DNA of 64,000 nucleotides from the NCBI GenBank assembly GCA_030998225.1, contig JAPYXD010000608.1:7098501-7162500 (forward strand), in the 5' to 3' direction. The translations under genes and the position numbers were made by a program. A model generated the notes under the pieces. The model saw nothing but the letters and a program-made list of their open reading frames with translations. It was not told the origin of the DNA and searched no databases. Origin of the DNA: Diplolepis rosae (taxonomy: Eukaryota; Arthropoda; Insecta; Hymenoptera; Diplolepididae). Shown piece after piece: positions 44,640-56,584 of this stretch (position 1 is its first letter; the number at the start of each line of letters is the position of its first letter).

Positions 44640-47600
44640 CATGGAAACTTCGACGCCGGGAAGGAAAAGGTACTTAATGACCCTCATCGACGATTATTCA
44701 AGGTACACTACAGTATATCTTTTGACGAGTAAAGACGAAGCAGGACCGCAAATAAAACATTTCATTCAGATGATAAAGACACAGTTCGGCGAAATTCCAA
44801 AATGTATAAGGTCCGATTGAGGAAAAGAATATATAAACAAGGCATTGCATGAATTTTATGCTGACAATGGGATTAGAATGCAACATACAGCTGGATATTC
44901 GCCGCCGCAAAACGGAGTTGCTGAACGAAAGAATAGATCGCTCGTGGAGATAGCAAGATGTATGCTCATCGATGCAGACATGGACAAAAAGTATTGGGGC
45001 GAGGCTATGAATACAGCAAACTTTTTGAAAAAATCGATTGTCGACAAAAGCAACCGATAGAACTCGATATAAGTCATGGTACAAGAAAAAACCCATCGTG
45101 AAAAATCTCCATGTATTCGGATGCAAGGCGCTCGTGCATGTTCCAAAGGAACTCCGAAAGAAGTTGGATGCGAAATCAGCAGACCATATTTTTGTTGGCT
45201 ATTCCGAAGAATCTAAGGCTTTCATATTGATTAACGCGAAAACAGGAGCACTCAAGACAAGTCGCGATGCCACCTTCTTCGACGGAAACCTCAACGGAAA
45301 TCCAATCAACGCAAAGACCAGCTCAGAAATAGAGTATGTTTTTCGTAAACCGATACTCGAGAAGATAAAAATCAAGGAAGCGATAGCGAAGAATCAACGT
45401 ATTCAAGTGTAGAAGACGAAACCCCCCTAGCGAACTGGCTGAACGGTAGCTTTACGCTGTACCGTAAAGCTATCGTAAAGCTATCGTAAAGCAGCATTAT
45501 AACTCATGAATGAGGCAAAATAAACATTCAGAATGTTTTCATCTTTATTCTATGTTGAAAATAACGTTAACTGGTAATTGAAATATGCAATAATTTTATT
45601 TATTTACGCTAAAAATTTAAAAAAACATAATACCTGTCATTGAAGGCAGTGCAGTGGTTCACCTTTTGTGGAACTTCTCCGTTAAAGTTGACCATTGGTC
45701 GGAATGAGACACAACTATACTTTCATCTCACTCTAACAAATATTCAATCCTCACGGAGAAGACATGGAAAGTGATGAACCACTGCACTGCCTTGAATGAC
45801 AGGTATTATGTTTTTTTCAATTTTTAGCCTAAATAAAAAAAATTATTGAATATTTCAATTACCAGTTAACGTTATTTTCAACGTAGAATAAGGATAAAAA
45901 CATTTTGAATGTTTATTTTGCCTCATTCATGAGTTATAATGCTATTTTACGATAGCTTTACGATAGCTTTACGGTACAGCGTAAAGCTACCGTTCAGCCA
46001 GTTCGCTAGGGCCCAGGAACAAGCAATGAAGCGGAAGCAGAAGCAGAAGAGGGCAACGACGCGCCAACAGAAGCAGTAAATGACGACGCGCCGACCAAAG
46101 CAATAAACGACGATTCACAAGCAGGAAAGGCCGCCGCGCGCAGGTCAACAATGAGTAATAAAGGAGTCCCGCCGAATTATTATATGGCGAATTCAAAATT
46201 TGCAGCAATCTCACAAGACGATCCAAAAAGCAGGAGTGAAGCGGTATCAAGATTGGATAAAAATGACTGGCAAAGAGCAATGGATGAAGAGTATAACGCG
46301 CTACTAGAAAATGAGACGTGGGAGATCGTGTCCGTGCCAAAAGATCGGAACATTGTCACCTGTAAATGGGTCTTCAAGACGAAAAAGGACGAAAACGGCG
46401 GACTAGGCAGGTACAAAGCTAGGCTCGTCGCACGCGGCTTCTCTAAAAAGTTCGGTACAGATTATGACGAGATTTTCGCGCCCGTCGTAAAACAGGCCAC
46501 CTTGAAGCTACTATTCGCCATAGCAGGTAAACAAAGATTGCTAGTCAAGCATTTCGATGCGAAAACTGCATTTTTGAATGGCGAACTCAAGGAAACCATT
46601 TATATGAAGTAACCACAAGGATACGAAGTAACAAGAAAAGGACAGGTCATGGTTTGTAACCTGAAAAAAGGGCTTTACGGTTTGAAACAAGCTGAAAATA
46701 TATGGAACAAGAAATTGGATTCAATTCTGAAGAGCAAAACCTTTATGCAAGGCAGCGCAGATTATATACTATTATATATTATATACCAAGAGAGACGGGG
46801 AAAACGTGATATATGATTATACATATTGACGATTTTTTAATAGCTTCTAAAGAACTCTCAGCTATCGACAGCACAGCAGCATTTTTGCAGGAAAATTTCG
46901 AATTAATTGATTTAGGATTTTTACAAAATTACCTTGGAGTAGAAGTCAAAGAGAACAAGGATGGTTTTTACTGCATAAAGCAAACGAAATACATCGAAGA
47001 AATAATGGAGAGATTTGGCTTGCAAGATGCCAAGATCTCACACATACCACTTGACATTGGATATGTAGAAGCAACCGAAGCTCAGCCCTTAATGGAAAAT
47101 CAAGAATTATATCAGCAATTAATTGGAGCACTGCTATATTTAGCAGTAAACACAAGACCGGACATCAGCGCAAGTTTGACTATACTCAATCAGCCAAATA
47201 AACAGCCTACATCAGTCGATTGGACCGAGGCAAAAAGAATCGCTCGTTATCTAAAGGGCACAAAAGACTACGAGCTCGTACTCGGCGGAAACGGAAAATA
47301 AGAATTGATCGGCTACGCAGACGCAGATTACGCGGAAAATCACAGTAATCGCAAATCAAACAGCGGTTATTTATTTCAATTCATGAACGCAACAATCAGT
47401 TGGGCATGTCGGAAACAAACATGCGTATCACTATCATCTACAGAAGCAGAGTATGTTTCAATTGCAGAGGCCTGCCAGGAAGGTTTATGGCTACAGAAAT
47501 TAATCAAGGATTTCATCAAGGACAAGGAAATCAACACCACAATTCTCGAAGATAATCAAAGATGCTTAAAATTAATCGAAAATAAAAAGAGTAGCCATCG

Positions 47601-47733
47601 CACAAAGCACATTGATACAATGTACCATTTTATTAAAGATATCAAGAAGAGAAAACACATCAATTTCTCTTACTGCCCCACCGAAGAAGTGACAGCAGAC
47701 ATGTTAACAAAGTCACTCAACAAGATAAAGTAG
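44640..47733 (+). pseudogene. copia Pol: integrase, reverse transcriptase, RNase H
   Basis: Integrase: MTLIDDYSRYTTVYLL (first D), CIRSD then a stop (second D), AGYSPPQNGVAERKNRS (catalytic E), then a second frame from about 45060 with WYKKKPIVKNLHVFGCKA. After the palindromic insertion: AMDEEYNALLENETWEIV, TCKWVFKTKKDENG, VKHFDAKTAFLNGELKE (RT, first D; TAA at 46611-46613), LKKGLYGLKQAENIWNKK, then IIHIDDFLIAS, where the usual YVDD has become HIDD. RNase H follows: GYADADYAENHSNRKSNSGY and SLSSTEAEYVSIAEACQEGLW, ending 47733. Protease (D-S-G) is absent. At least five stops or frameshifts; not functional. Confidence 0.9.
45425..46021. mobile_element. 597-bp palindromic MITE inserted in the copia pol gene
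   Basis: The termini CCCTAGCGAACTGGCTGAAC and its exact inverse are followed by arms that stay complementary for roughly 250 bp. Each arm has tandem GTAAAGCTATC units and ATTCATGAGTTATAATGC words (in inverse in one arm). CCC flanks both ends and may be a 3-bp target duplication. Noncoding. Confidence 0.9.
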
Positions 47734-47752
47734 AAGTATTTTACAGAAAAGA

Positions 47753-47938
47753 GCAGAGGCTCGATAGTTCGAGAGTGACAATCGGCAAGTGCAGATCACG
47801 CCTACATATTTTCTATTTACTCAAACATACAATTTATTTTCACTTCATTACTATGTCAATTTACGCTACGTGTTTTATAATTAAATAAAGGTCCATTAAA
47901 ATAAAACAATCCATTCATTTCGCCTACAGTTACCTTGT
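47753..47938 (+). repeat. copia 3' LTR (visible part)
   Basis: It matches 43575-43752. It is preceded by the purine-rich ACAGAAAAGAG, a plausible polypurine tract, which supports a start close to 47753. Confidence 0.75.
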
Positions 47939-48361
47939 AACATTATGCAAATTAAGAAACTAGGCGATATAAGGAGGTCTTCCTGTCACATAGGAAATAG
48001 TAAGGAGTTGAGTAAAACGGTATCAACGTCAGGGCATCAACATGCATCAGTAAATACACTTAAACATATAACCTTACATATATAAACTTTACTTATATAT
48101 AGTACGATACGCTTTCTTCAAATCACGCACACGCTGGCTTACAATGCTGAGATATAAAATTTGGAACTTTCTTATATAGTGACTGCCTGAGTTATTCAGA
48201 GCTTGTGGACCAGTGTCCTGACTAGAGTTCTTGAGCCTTACTCAAGTAAAAATAAATCAGCTTTTTTCACAAATTGTTCATAAAATATGTTTTCAAATTA
48301 GTATAATTTATTAATTAATTTAAATCGTAGATTGTATTGACTCTTGATTTAGTTTATAAAA
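47939..48361. other. Unassigned DNA
   Basis: It shares ACATAGGAAATAGTAAGGAG with 16640 kb-scale sequence at about 16637-16660. Otherwise nothing recognised. Confidence 0.35.
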
Positions 48362-48414
48362 CTTGGTACGTTTGCATTGGCTTTAGGGTCCATAAATGAA
48401 GAAGTCTATTTAAT

Positions 48415-48450
48415 CAGACGTTTCGGCTCTAATCGGATCCCTCATCAGTG
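48415..48450 (-). ncRNA. Hammerhead ribozyme-like core, helix II partly mismatched
   Basis: On the minus strand: CACTGATGAGGGATCCGATT then AGAGCCGAAACGTCTG. CUGAUGA and GAAA are intact. Helix II keeps four of six pairs relative to the partner copy at 50071. Probably decayed. Confidence 0.5.
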
Positions 48451-48689
48451 ATATTTATTATTATCTAGAAAAATTCAAAAAAGGAGGTGTCGCTAATTTC
48501 ACATATATTTTTCTTTTTTCTATGGAATACTTTCTGAAGACACATAATTTGGTTTTCTTAGTAAAGAAAAAGGATTCCTTCCTACATACATAGAAGGTTA
48601 GTTAAAAATGTTTAATCAAAATCAGTTAAGACTGGAAAGTTTGGATATTTAGTCTTAAGGCTTCTCAAAGAATTTCTGTGTGCCATACT

Positions 48690-49890
48690 TAACCCTGGTT
48701 CTTCCAAAAAAATTCAACGCCATAATATGGCTTATATGAGCAATATTTTTATTTTTCATTTTTAAAGTAGCTTCGCTCCAAAGAACTTACTGTGGATATA
48801 ATCATAGATAAGACATTCAAAATATAAATAATTTTTTAGAAATAGATTAAAAATAATATTTTCAGGCAAAATAGTTTAAAAATAGCATTGATGGTCTGAA
48901 TCAGGCTCATTCCATTCAACTTGTCACCAAAGAATTTATTTCTAGATACCATTATGGATAAAACATTCAAAAATGTAAATAATTTTCTTGATAAATAAGT
49001 TTTAAAATTAGTTTTGGAATAGTTTAAAATAGTTTTCAGACAAATAGTACAAAAATAACCTTAATGGACTATATTAAGCTATTCCCATTAAGATTCACAC
49101 CAAACAATTTATTGTAGATACGGCTATGGATAGGACACCACAATATAGATACATGTTGCAACATAGTTTTGAAATAGCTTAAGTAAATAGTTGTTCAGTC
49201 CAAATAGTTTAAAATAGCATTAATGCTCTACATCAAGCTCTTTCCATTATCACCAAAGAATTTAATTGTAGACACCGGTATGGATAAGACATTCAAAAAT
49301 GTGAATATTTTTTATAAATAGTTGAAAAATAGTTTTAAAATAGTATTCAGGCAAAATAGTTCAAAAATAGCCTCAATGGTCTGGATCAAGCTATTCCCAT
49401 TCAGGTCCACACCAAAGAATTTGCTGTAGATACGGGTATGGATAGGGTATACCACAATATAGATACATATTTCAACACTGTTTTTAAATAGTTTAGGTAA
49501 AATAGTTTGTTGATTCCAAATAGTTTAAAATAGCATCAATGCTCTACATCAAGCTCTTTCCATTATCACCAAAGAATTTATTTGTAGACACCGGTATGGA
49601 TAAGACATTAAAAAATGTGCATATTTTGAATAAATAGTTTGAAAATAGTTTACAGATAGTATTCAGACAAAATAGTTCAAAAAGAGCCTAAACAGTCTAC
49701 ATCAAGCTATTCCCATTCAAGTCCACATCAAAGAATTTATTGTAGATACGGGTATGGATAGGACATACCACAATATAGATACATGTTTCAACATAGTTTT
49801 AAAATAGCTTAAGTACAATTGTTTAATCCAAGCTCTGATAGTTTCAACCAAACTCTTCCAATTCAGCTAAGCACCAAAGAACTTTTCAGA
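48690..49890. repeat. Tandem array, about 150-160-bp monomers in alternating pairs
   Basis: About eight units anchor on (T)CACCAAAGAATTTATT. Units alternate between one type with GACACCGGTATGGATAAGAC and another with GATACGGGTATGGATAGGAC plus CCACAATATAGATACAT, so the higher-order period is about 310 bp. Each unit also has AATAGTTT(A)AAATAG words. Noncoding. Confidence 0.8.
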
Positions 49891-50070
49891 AATGTGAATA
49901 TTTTATATAATCCTAATCGTATATCCAAACTTTCCATTTTCCATTACAAATTTAAATAAACATATCAAGTACTCTATTTGTATCATATGTCAAGTACTTT
50001 AATTATTCCGAAAAAACATGTGAAATTAGCGACACCACCTTTTTTAAATTTTCTAGATTTTAATAAATAT

Positions 50071-50106
50071 CACTGGTGAGGGCTCCGATTGGAGCCGAAA
50101 CGCCTG
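50071..50106 (+). ncRNA. Hammerhead ribozyme-like core with a box substitution
   Basis: CACTGGTGAGGGCTCC, GATT, GGAGCCGAAACGCCTG. Helix II is a perfect GGCUCC/GGAGCC stem and GAAA is present. The CUGANGA box reads CUGGUGA, and loss of the A at that conserved position predicts inactivity. Confidence 0.5.
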
Positions 50107-50197
50107 ATTAAATAGACTTCTTCATTTATGGACCCTAAAGCCAATGAAAACGTACCAATTTTTATTAATTAATTATTATAATTATGATTGTTGATAT

Positions 50198-50285
50198 CAC
50201 GGAAAAACTTTTCATTGTAACATTTAGTATTATTATATTTATTTTTACTAAAAGTCAATAGGAAGCGAGGATATAGTAACAAAAC
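50198..50285 (+). repeat. Left terminal inverted repeat
   Basis: It pairs with the inverse of 57716-57802 with only a few differences. The outermost five bases are CACGG on both sides. Confidence 0.9.
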
Positions 50286-50294
50286 TAGTTTTAT

Positions 50295-50620
50295 TTACCA
50301 TAGCGATATGAGGAAATACTTTTTCTGAACCAATTGTAAATATAGTGCAACTTTATAAATTACCATTGAGAGTTGTAAAGATTAATATCTTTTATGGCAA
50401 ATTGAAGTTAGAAATAAGTTATACCTATATAAATAAAAAGTAATACTGTAAATGCAAGGATTGGTCTTTTGAATAATATAAATTTCAAAATAGTTTAGAG
50501 AAATTACCATTGTCATTAGTAATGAACAGTGAAAAGAGAAAGACTTGAATATTTTGCAATCGAATACTTCATAAATTGAAATAGTACGTTGCCAAAATTC
50601 CCATTGGAAATAGTAAATGT
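50295..50620. promoter_or_regulatory. Left subterminal repeats (ATTACCATTG-type)
   Basis: ATTTACCATAG (50294-50304), ATTACCATTG (twice, at 50361 and about 50505) and the related GGAAATAGTAAATG (50606) are clustered inside the left end. Their inverses recur near the right end (CTATGGTAAAA at 57356, CTATGGTAATTT at 57463). This layout matches transposase-binding subterminal repeats of CACTA elements; the role is inferred. Confidence 0.5.
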
Positions 50621-51139
50621 ACTGCCGAGTGATGTTAGATACGCCGAACGTTTCCGATATTACCCGAGAATCACTCCATGTACTTATGATCATTTGTCGG
50701 TACCCGATACAGTAATATTTTATATTATAAAAATGGCGGAGATCAGTATGATTAATGCACTTGCCCTATTGGTTGACAGAAGAGATGCGTATTGCGACAC
50801 CTTGTTTACTTCCACCATGTGTACCGGCTTCGATTGTGAAAGTGAATAAAAGTGCAACAATTAGTTGACTTGGTAAAACATGTAAGTATGAATTGATTAT
50901 ATATCAATGTTCTTCAAAATTATTTCAGGGAGTTTTTAGTTGCATTTTTTCCATAAAAGATACAAATGTGCGTATATATTTAGAGGTTACGTGGAATAAT
51001 TGAAACTGACGCTATAAAATGACTAAAAAGTCTCATTGTCGACTGGCTGTTTGAAATTTGTACTTTGGAAAGTAAAGATTCATTTCGATAATTTATCTTC
51101 AAAATTTAATTTCGTTTGTGTTCACGTACCTATAGCAAA

Positions 51140-53939
51140 ATGAATAACATCGAAGCGGTTATTGAGTTCGACTTCGTTGACGAGGAGGTAAGCGTCAACA
51201 ATAAATATGATATACTTTGTTGTAAGATGCGATATCATTTATTCCAGAATTTCAAAATACAATGAATTACTTATTTATACAGAATATATATTTTTGATTC
51301 TTTTCCATAAAGGTTTCGATTATACATGAAGTGGATTCTAAGATAACCTTGCCGTTAGTCCTATCGGCTGAAGAATCTGTTCTCAGTGCACCATTTATAC
51401 CGGTCGCGGTGGGTAATTTAAATCCAGAATTTTTTATTTAAAATTACTTAATTTAAAATATATTCAATTTCAAATTATTTTACCTTTTTTTGCGCTCTTT
51501 TTATCTTAAAAATGAAAATTTTCATTTACATTTTGTAAATCTTAAAATTTTAAACATCATTTTGTAAAATGTGATTATAAATATGTTTAAAGGAGTTTGA
51601 AGCACCAGTGGTAAGTGAAGAAATTCAAAACGATGCAGAAACAGCTTTAAACAAAACAAAAAATAAATCATTTCAGCAGGTGAATTAATTGCTATTTTTC
51701 TCATTTTGATGCCTAGTTTTAAAAAATATTTTATATTAATATTTCTGTTGAAGAATTTATTAAATTTCTTGCGGAGAAGCAGTGGCGGAAAGACAGTTCT
51801 TACCCATTTTGAATTAAAAAAATGTTTAAATAAAGAAACTCGGGCAATTTTGACTAGAACCATTATTGGCAAAATCAAAGATGATGCTTTGAGCCCTCTG
51901 GAGCCTGGAGAAAAACTTTCTTCTTTTAGGTAGGAAGGATCTTGTTTATGAAAGTAATGTGCGTGAGAGAGCGAGCATTAGGTCGTCTAACCCGGATTGA
52001 CATTTCTGAATTTTTGAAACACTGACATTCAATTTTTTTCTCTTGTAGAATAATAATTGTTTAATTTGTATTTTATCTTTAAAAAGAAGTGTTTTAAAGT
52101 TCCGCTGAATCTTTTTAAATTCATGAAATATGTTCTTCAGTTTAAAGTTCTATTACTTAAAAAATTTTCGTCAGAAAAATTATTTTTCGTAAATTACTTC
52201 GAAAATCTTTTTCTTGAAATTATATATTGAAATTACACTGGAGTTTCAATTTAAGACAGCTACTTTAGTGTAATTTTTTCTCAGCATTTCTAGTAAAACT
52301 TTTCTAACGATTGCAAATGCAATCGAAGAAATATTTCCTGGTGAAAAGGCTTCAACTTACTACACTCCTTATTGCTCGAATGGAGGAGAAGTTGTTCCTA
52401 CCTCTGGTTCTATATGGGAACATTATAATTATTTAAAAGGAGTCTTGAGAGAAAAAAACTTATTGTTAAAACCACAGTCTAAAAGGCAGAGAGAAAGATG
52501 TCTTGATCCTGCACATGATCGTGAGTTCATAAATATTTATTTTATTTTAAATTATACTTTTTAAAATGTTTGAAATTTATAAAATGTAATTCTTTATTAT
52601 AATAAGTTCTTTCAAAGAAAAAAATTTAATTTTGCAGCAGATGAAGAACAGATTCAAATATCTTTCAATAGATTGAAAAGCTCATTAGATGCAGATACAG
52701 TGCATAATGATTGGATTCAGACATATGATTCTAGGCGGATAATGCTCATGATCGAAAATGTATCAATAACGGAGTACATTGAAAGATTCCCGTGTCTTAA
52801 AATACAGGAAGGCATTAAATTGGTAAGTTCAGTGCAACTTTAATAAATAAAAACATTTACAGTGAAGTTTTAAAATCTTTTGCTATATCATATATTCTGA
52901 AATTATCTTTTCCTTCATATAGTTAGAGTTAGACTTCAATAAGCAACATCCAAGCAAGAGTTCATTATTTGAGAGGTGGAGTACGATTAAAGGAGTCCTA
53001 ATTCAGCAGCTGCAAGGACTTGAGAAAAAGAAAATAAAAGACGTGGATGATAATGCCTTCCTCAAATTGTTGCCAACATTAGAAAATGGTATGTACCCAC
53101 TATTAATGATCATTATAATCATATTGAAATGAACCAGAATATTCATATTACTCTAAACAATATCTATTTTGTAAACTCCATTTGATAATTGATCAAGTAT
53201 ACGTTTTTTTCACTACAAAAAAAGTTTGATGTAATTTTATATTTAAAAGACAACCTACAATTTTAGATTCGTTACTGACGAATAAAATCGACTTATAATA
53301 TTTGTCGAGCAACAAAAAGGTTATTTCAAATGAATAGGTACATAAAGATGATTCTAAAAGTTTTTTATATTTTCAGAAGCACAAGATGCAATAGTATTGC
53401 ACTTGCTGCCCCTTCTGATTGGACAAGCTAATGTGGGACGAAAAAGGAAAGAGAGTTCTGAAAACGTAGTCAGAAAATGGAGTCCTGCTGAAAGGAGAGA
53501 AACTTTTATCTGTCACATTGAGGTATGCTTGTTAGGTTCAGCAATCTCAATTGTAGAAAAATGTACTCAATTTCTTGTTTTGCAGCTTCCTGATGAATTA
53601 GAAGAAAGGATTAAAGTCCTGAAGGAAAAATTATTAAACAGAAGGGAAACCTTTCAGCCATTGTTGGTCGTTGTAGGACCTTTAGTTGAAATTAAAGAAG
53701 CATATGTTGTTGTTGATAACATAAGGTACAAGGCCCATTCATGCTTAGAAGCTCTGGATTTATGTTTTAAGCTTTTCTTTGCTTTAGAATGTAAATATCC
53801 GCAAGCCTCTCATTCTATTTGGCATTTCATTCAACTAGTCTGTTATAACATAATAACTATACCTAATAACCCGATAAAATCAGTAAAGGAACTACAAGGG
53901 CTCACAGAAAATGCATTAAAAGTGTCTGGACTTTTATAG
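51140..53939 (+). CDS. Gene A: spliced accessory gene of the transposon, function unknown
   Basis: Proposed exons: 51140-51187, 51313-51408, 51593-51679, 51754-51929, 52285-52520, 52638-52822, 52923-53088, 53377-53522, 53586-53939. All introns are GT-AG, phases agree at every junction, and the total is 1494 nt = 497 aa plus stop. The last five exons are strongly supported; the first four rest on phase and weak donors (gtgggt, gtgaat). Visible blocks: FPGEKASTYYTPYCSNGG (about residues 150-170), SLFERWSTIKGVLIQQLQGL (about 290), LLPLLIGQANVGRKRKESSE (about 340-360), VVVGPLVEIKEAYVVVDNIR (about 400-425) and a hydrophobic helix rich in F/L. I recall similar uncharacterised insect proteins with 'GP…YVV(I/V)D.I.Y' near transposase-like genes, but no function. 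No membrane or signal sequence. It lies 110 bp upstream of gene B on the same strand, so it may play a TnpA-like or capsid-like accessory role; that is speculation. No stop interrupts it, unlike gene B. Confidence 0.75.
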
Positions 53940-54049
53940 TTGCTTATGTTATAAGTTAAGTTAGTTATTGATTCAGTTTTTTCTCGTTTTCCAAGTTTAA
54001 TAATATTAAAGATATTTTGTTTTTTAATAAATTTTATCTTGCTGGAAAG

Positions 54050-56584
54050 ATGATTATATGCCATGCTTGTAAAGTTTCATTCGAATCTAACTTTGATCTC
54101 ATTCGCCATGTAAATGTAACACATTCAGATTTACGAGTATTCCATTGTACTGAACCTGATTGCCAAAGATCTTTTTCTGTACTTGATTCTTTCACTCGAC
54201 ATAGACGAATGAAACATGATTCTTATGTTGAAAAATGTTCTATGGATAATTCATCCCAACCTCCACTATCCTTAGATAACAGTAGTTTCACGGATGAAAG
54301 ACATATAAGTTTTATATCAACTGGCAATGATATTTTAGATTTCAGCGATTCTGAATATGAGCCCCTTTTAAGCGATGACGATGATAAAGCAATGCCATTG
54401 AATAATGAAAAAATCAATTATGACCCTAATATCTATAAATTTACCTCACAGAATTTAGAAAATGATCCATCAATCCAATTTGCTGGAAAATTATACGAAT
54501 CTCCGGACATTTCAAGAAAGAAAGTAAATGATATTATCACTGATGTTTCAGAATTACTTGAAAAAACGTTGAGCTCTATTCGCAGTGATGTACGGAGTCA
54601 CTTGAAAAATGTAGGCATGAACGATGCAAATTTGTCTGAAATAGAAACTATCTTTGAAAAATTTTCCCAACCTTTTCGACATATGAAAACCGAAAAACAA
54701 CGTTTAGCTCAGTTTCAATATTATGATTCGTTCATTGCTCCTCATAGTTATCGAATTGGTGAAAGAACTGAATATGAGTCCAAACCCACAGGAAGTAAAC
54801 GTAAGGAAGTCCCAGTAATGGTTCAATTCATACCAGTTCGTTACGTACTTAAAATTTTTTTTGAAATGCCTGAGATTTTCGATAAAACTATACAATACTT
54901 AAATTCTTTAGATTCGCAAAAAGAAATCATAACCAATATTTATCAAAGTCCTCACTGGAAAGAAAAATCTGCTTTTCTACAGCAACAAAATTTGTTTGCC
55001 ACTTCTTATGTTCTTCGATGATTATGAGAATAACAACGCACTTGGAAGTCACAAAGGGATATCAAAGTGTGGTGCAGTATATTTAAGCATACCGTGTCTT
55101 CCACCAGATTTCCAATCGAAAATTGAGAACATTTTTTTGTTTATTCTCTTTAACACTTTAGACCGTTCGGTATTTAAGAATAAAATAGTTTTTGATAAAG
55201 TGATTGAAGAATTAAAATTTTTAAAAGATTATCTACTATCAACCACCCTAATGGTGAAAAGAAAATATACTTTGATTTAGCTTTAATAGTGGGTGACAAT
55301 CTAGGTCTTCACTCCAATTTTTTGGACTAGTTGAAAGTTTCAGTGCAAACAAATTTTGTCGCTTCTGCTTGATTAATCATGAAGAAATAAATCAAAAATT
55401 GAAGGAAAGTGACTGCATACTTCGAAACATATCGAATTATAATTCTTTGTTGAGAATTCGAGATCCAAAACAATCAGGGATAAAAGAAGAATGTGTATTT
55501 AATAAAATTCTTGGATTTCATGTCACAAAAAACCCAGCAGTCGATGTGATGCACGATATCGGAGAAGGGATTTTACGATATGACATTGCTCTTATGTTAA
55601 ATTATTACATTAATGTACGTAAATTCTTTACATTAGATTATGTAAACACTAAAATTCGAGCATTTCACTATGGTTCCAAAAATAATGTTAACAAACCTCC
55701 CGAGATCTTGGAATCACATCTCAAAAAGAAGTGTATAATTCTTTCTGCTGCTGAAATGCTAAATTTAGCCAAAAAATTTAACGCTGATCATTGGAAACTC
55801 TGTTGATGAAACTGATGAACATTGGCAAATATTTTCAATAATGAAAGATATTTTAGATATCGTGTGTAGTACAAAAGTTCATCTTCGAACTTGTCAGGTA
55901 TTAAAATTGAAAATTGAAGAATACTTAAATTTGCTTACTGAAAAATTTCCTAATTGCTTAAAGCCAAAACACCACTTCTTAATTCATTATCCTTCAATAA
56001 TGCGTCAAGTTGGTCCTCTCTGGCCTATTAGTTGCATGAGATTTGAAAGTAAAAATCGAGAAGGAAAACAGATTTCTCATGCAGCTATTTGTCGCGTTAA
56101 CATCTGCAAAACCATAGCCCTCCGACATCAACTGATAATGAATTATCGATTTCTTTGTAAAAATTCATATTACCCAACGTACATTGCTAATCATGTCAGG
56201 TCAGTTTATATTCGAGATATACCAGGAATCTCAAGTTTCATGAATCTATGGCCGAAACATTTGAACGACAAAGTTGACTTAACTAACTGCATTCAGTACA
56301 AGGGTCAATCAATAAAAAAGGATACCGTGATAGTGACATTTTCTGAATTGGAGCCACAATTTAATTTTGTACATCTTATCATTTTAATTGACGCCAATAA
56401 CTTTTTTATTATGACAAAATCAATGCTTGATTGCTACTTTAATCATCACCGCCGAGCTTATAAGATTCATAGTAACGAATTTCATTGGGAACTTTTAACA
56501 AAAGCGGATATTAATACTGCTTCTGTTTCCTATTACAATAAACTAAATGATGGGAACTTTTACATTACTAAGAATTGGATGTAA
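54050..56584 (+). pseudogene. Gene B: C2H2 zinc-finger CACTA-like transposase, frameshifted
   Basis: The start chosen is the ATG of MIICHACKVSF because the zinc finger begins at once; an upstream in-frame ATG exists at 54017. Fingers: C4-x2-C7-x12-H20-x4-H25 and C33-x4-C38-x12-H51-x4-H56. An acidic linker (DFSDSEYEPLLSDDDDK) and a helical region follow. Then come FFDDYENNNALGSHKGISKC (first acidic block), GDNLGLHSN and ANKFCRFC (second D and cysteines), NPAVDVMHDIGEGILRYDI, KPKHHFLIHYPSIMRQVGPL and MRFESKNREGKQ (candidate E). This order parallels TNP2/CACTA transposases (D-GLP, D-PAR, MH-GV, H-L-HL, FE). Four one-base shifts (near 54985, 55240, 55325 and 55785) divide the frame. All lie at short A/T runs or repeats, so sequence error is possible. 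Confidence 0.75.

Larger units (their letters stand above)
43575..47938 (+). mobile_element. Defective copia-type LTR retrotransposon
   Basis: Direct repeats 43575-43752 and 47753-47938 (about 180 bp, both ending CGCCTACA) bracket gag and pol. Order gag, integrase, RT, RNase H identifies Ty1/copia. Protease and the N-terminal integrase are deleted, several stops and frameshifts occur, and a 597-bp palindromic element interrupts the gene. The LTR start is uncertain because the upstream copy seems to continue leftward with no counterpart at the 3' end. Confidence 0.9.
48362..50160. mobile_element. 1.8-kb foldback with hammerhead-like cores in both arms
   Basis: Arms 48362-48510 and about 50012-50160 are inverses (shared words GGCTTTAGGGTCCATAAATG and GGTGTCGCTAATTTCACAT). 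Each arm carries a hammerhead-like core pointing away from the centre's left or right side respectively, followed by TGGCTTTAGGG, the same order as in the arms at 15.5 and 22.1 kb (TTGGCTTTAGG). The interior is an array of about 150-160-bp tandem units. No protein-coding capacity. Confidence 0.75.

Noticed and set aside
48690..49890. CRISPR-like or rDNA-spacer array
   Set aside because: The units are 150-160 bp, adjacent and without unique spacers, and the DNA is eukaryotic; it is an ordinary tandem repeat with higher-order structure.
50382..50849. ORFs on both strands at the left end of the two-gene element (103 and 86 codons)
   Set aside because: They overlap the subterminal repeats, oppose each other and have no motif; the plus-strand ORF at 50589-50849 might be a leader exon but nothing supports it.
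54017..55021. Gene B N-terminal part as an independent zinc-finger regulator
   Set aside because: The next frame continues the same domain order after a one-base shift, so the stop at 55021 is a break and not a natural end.
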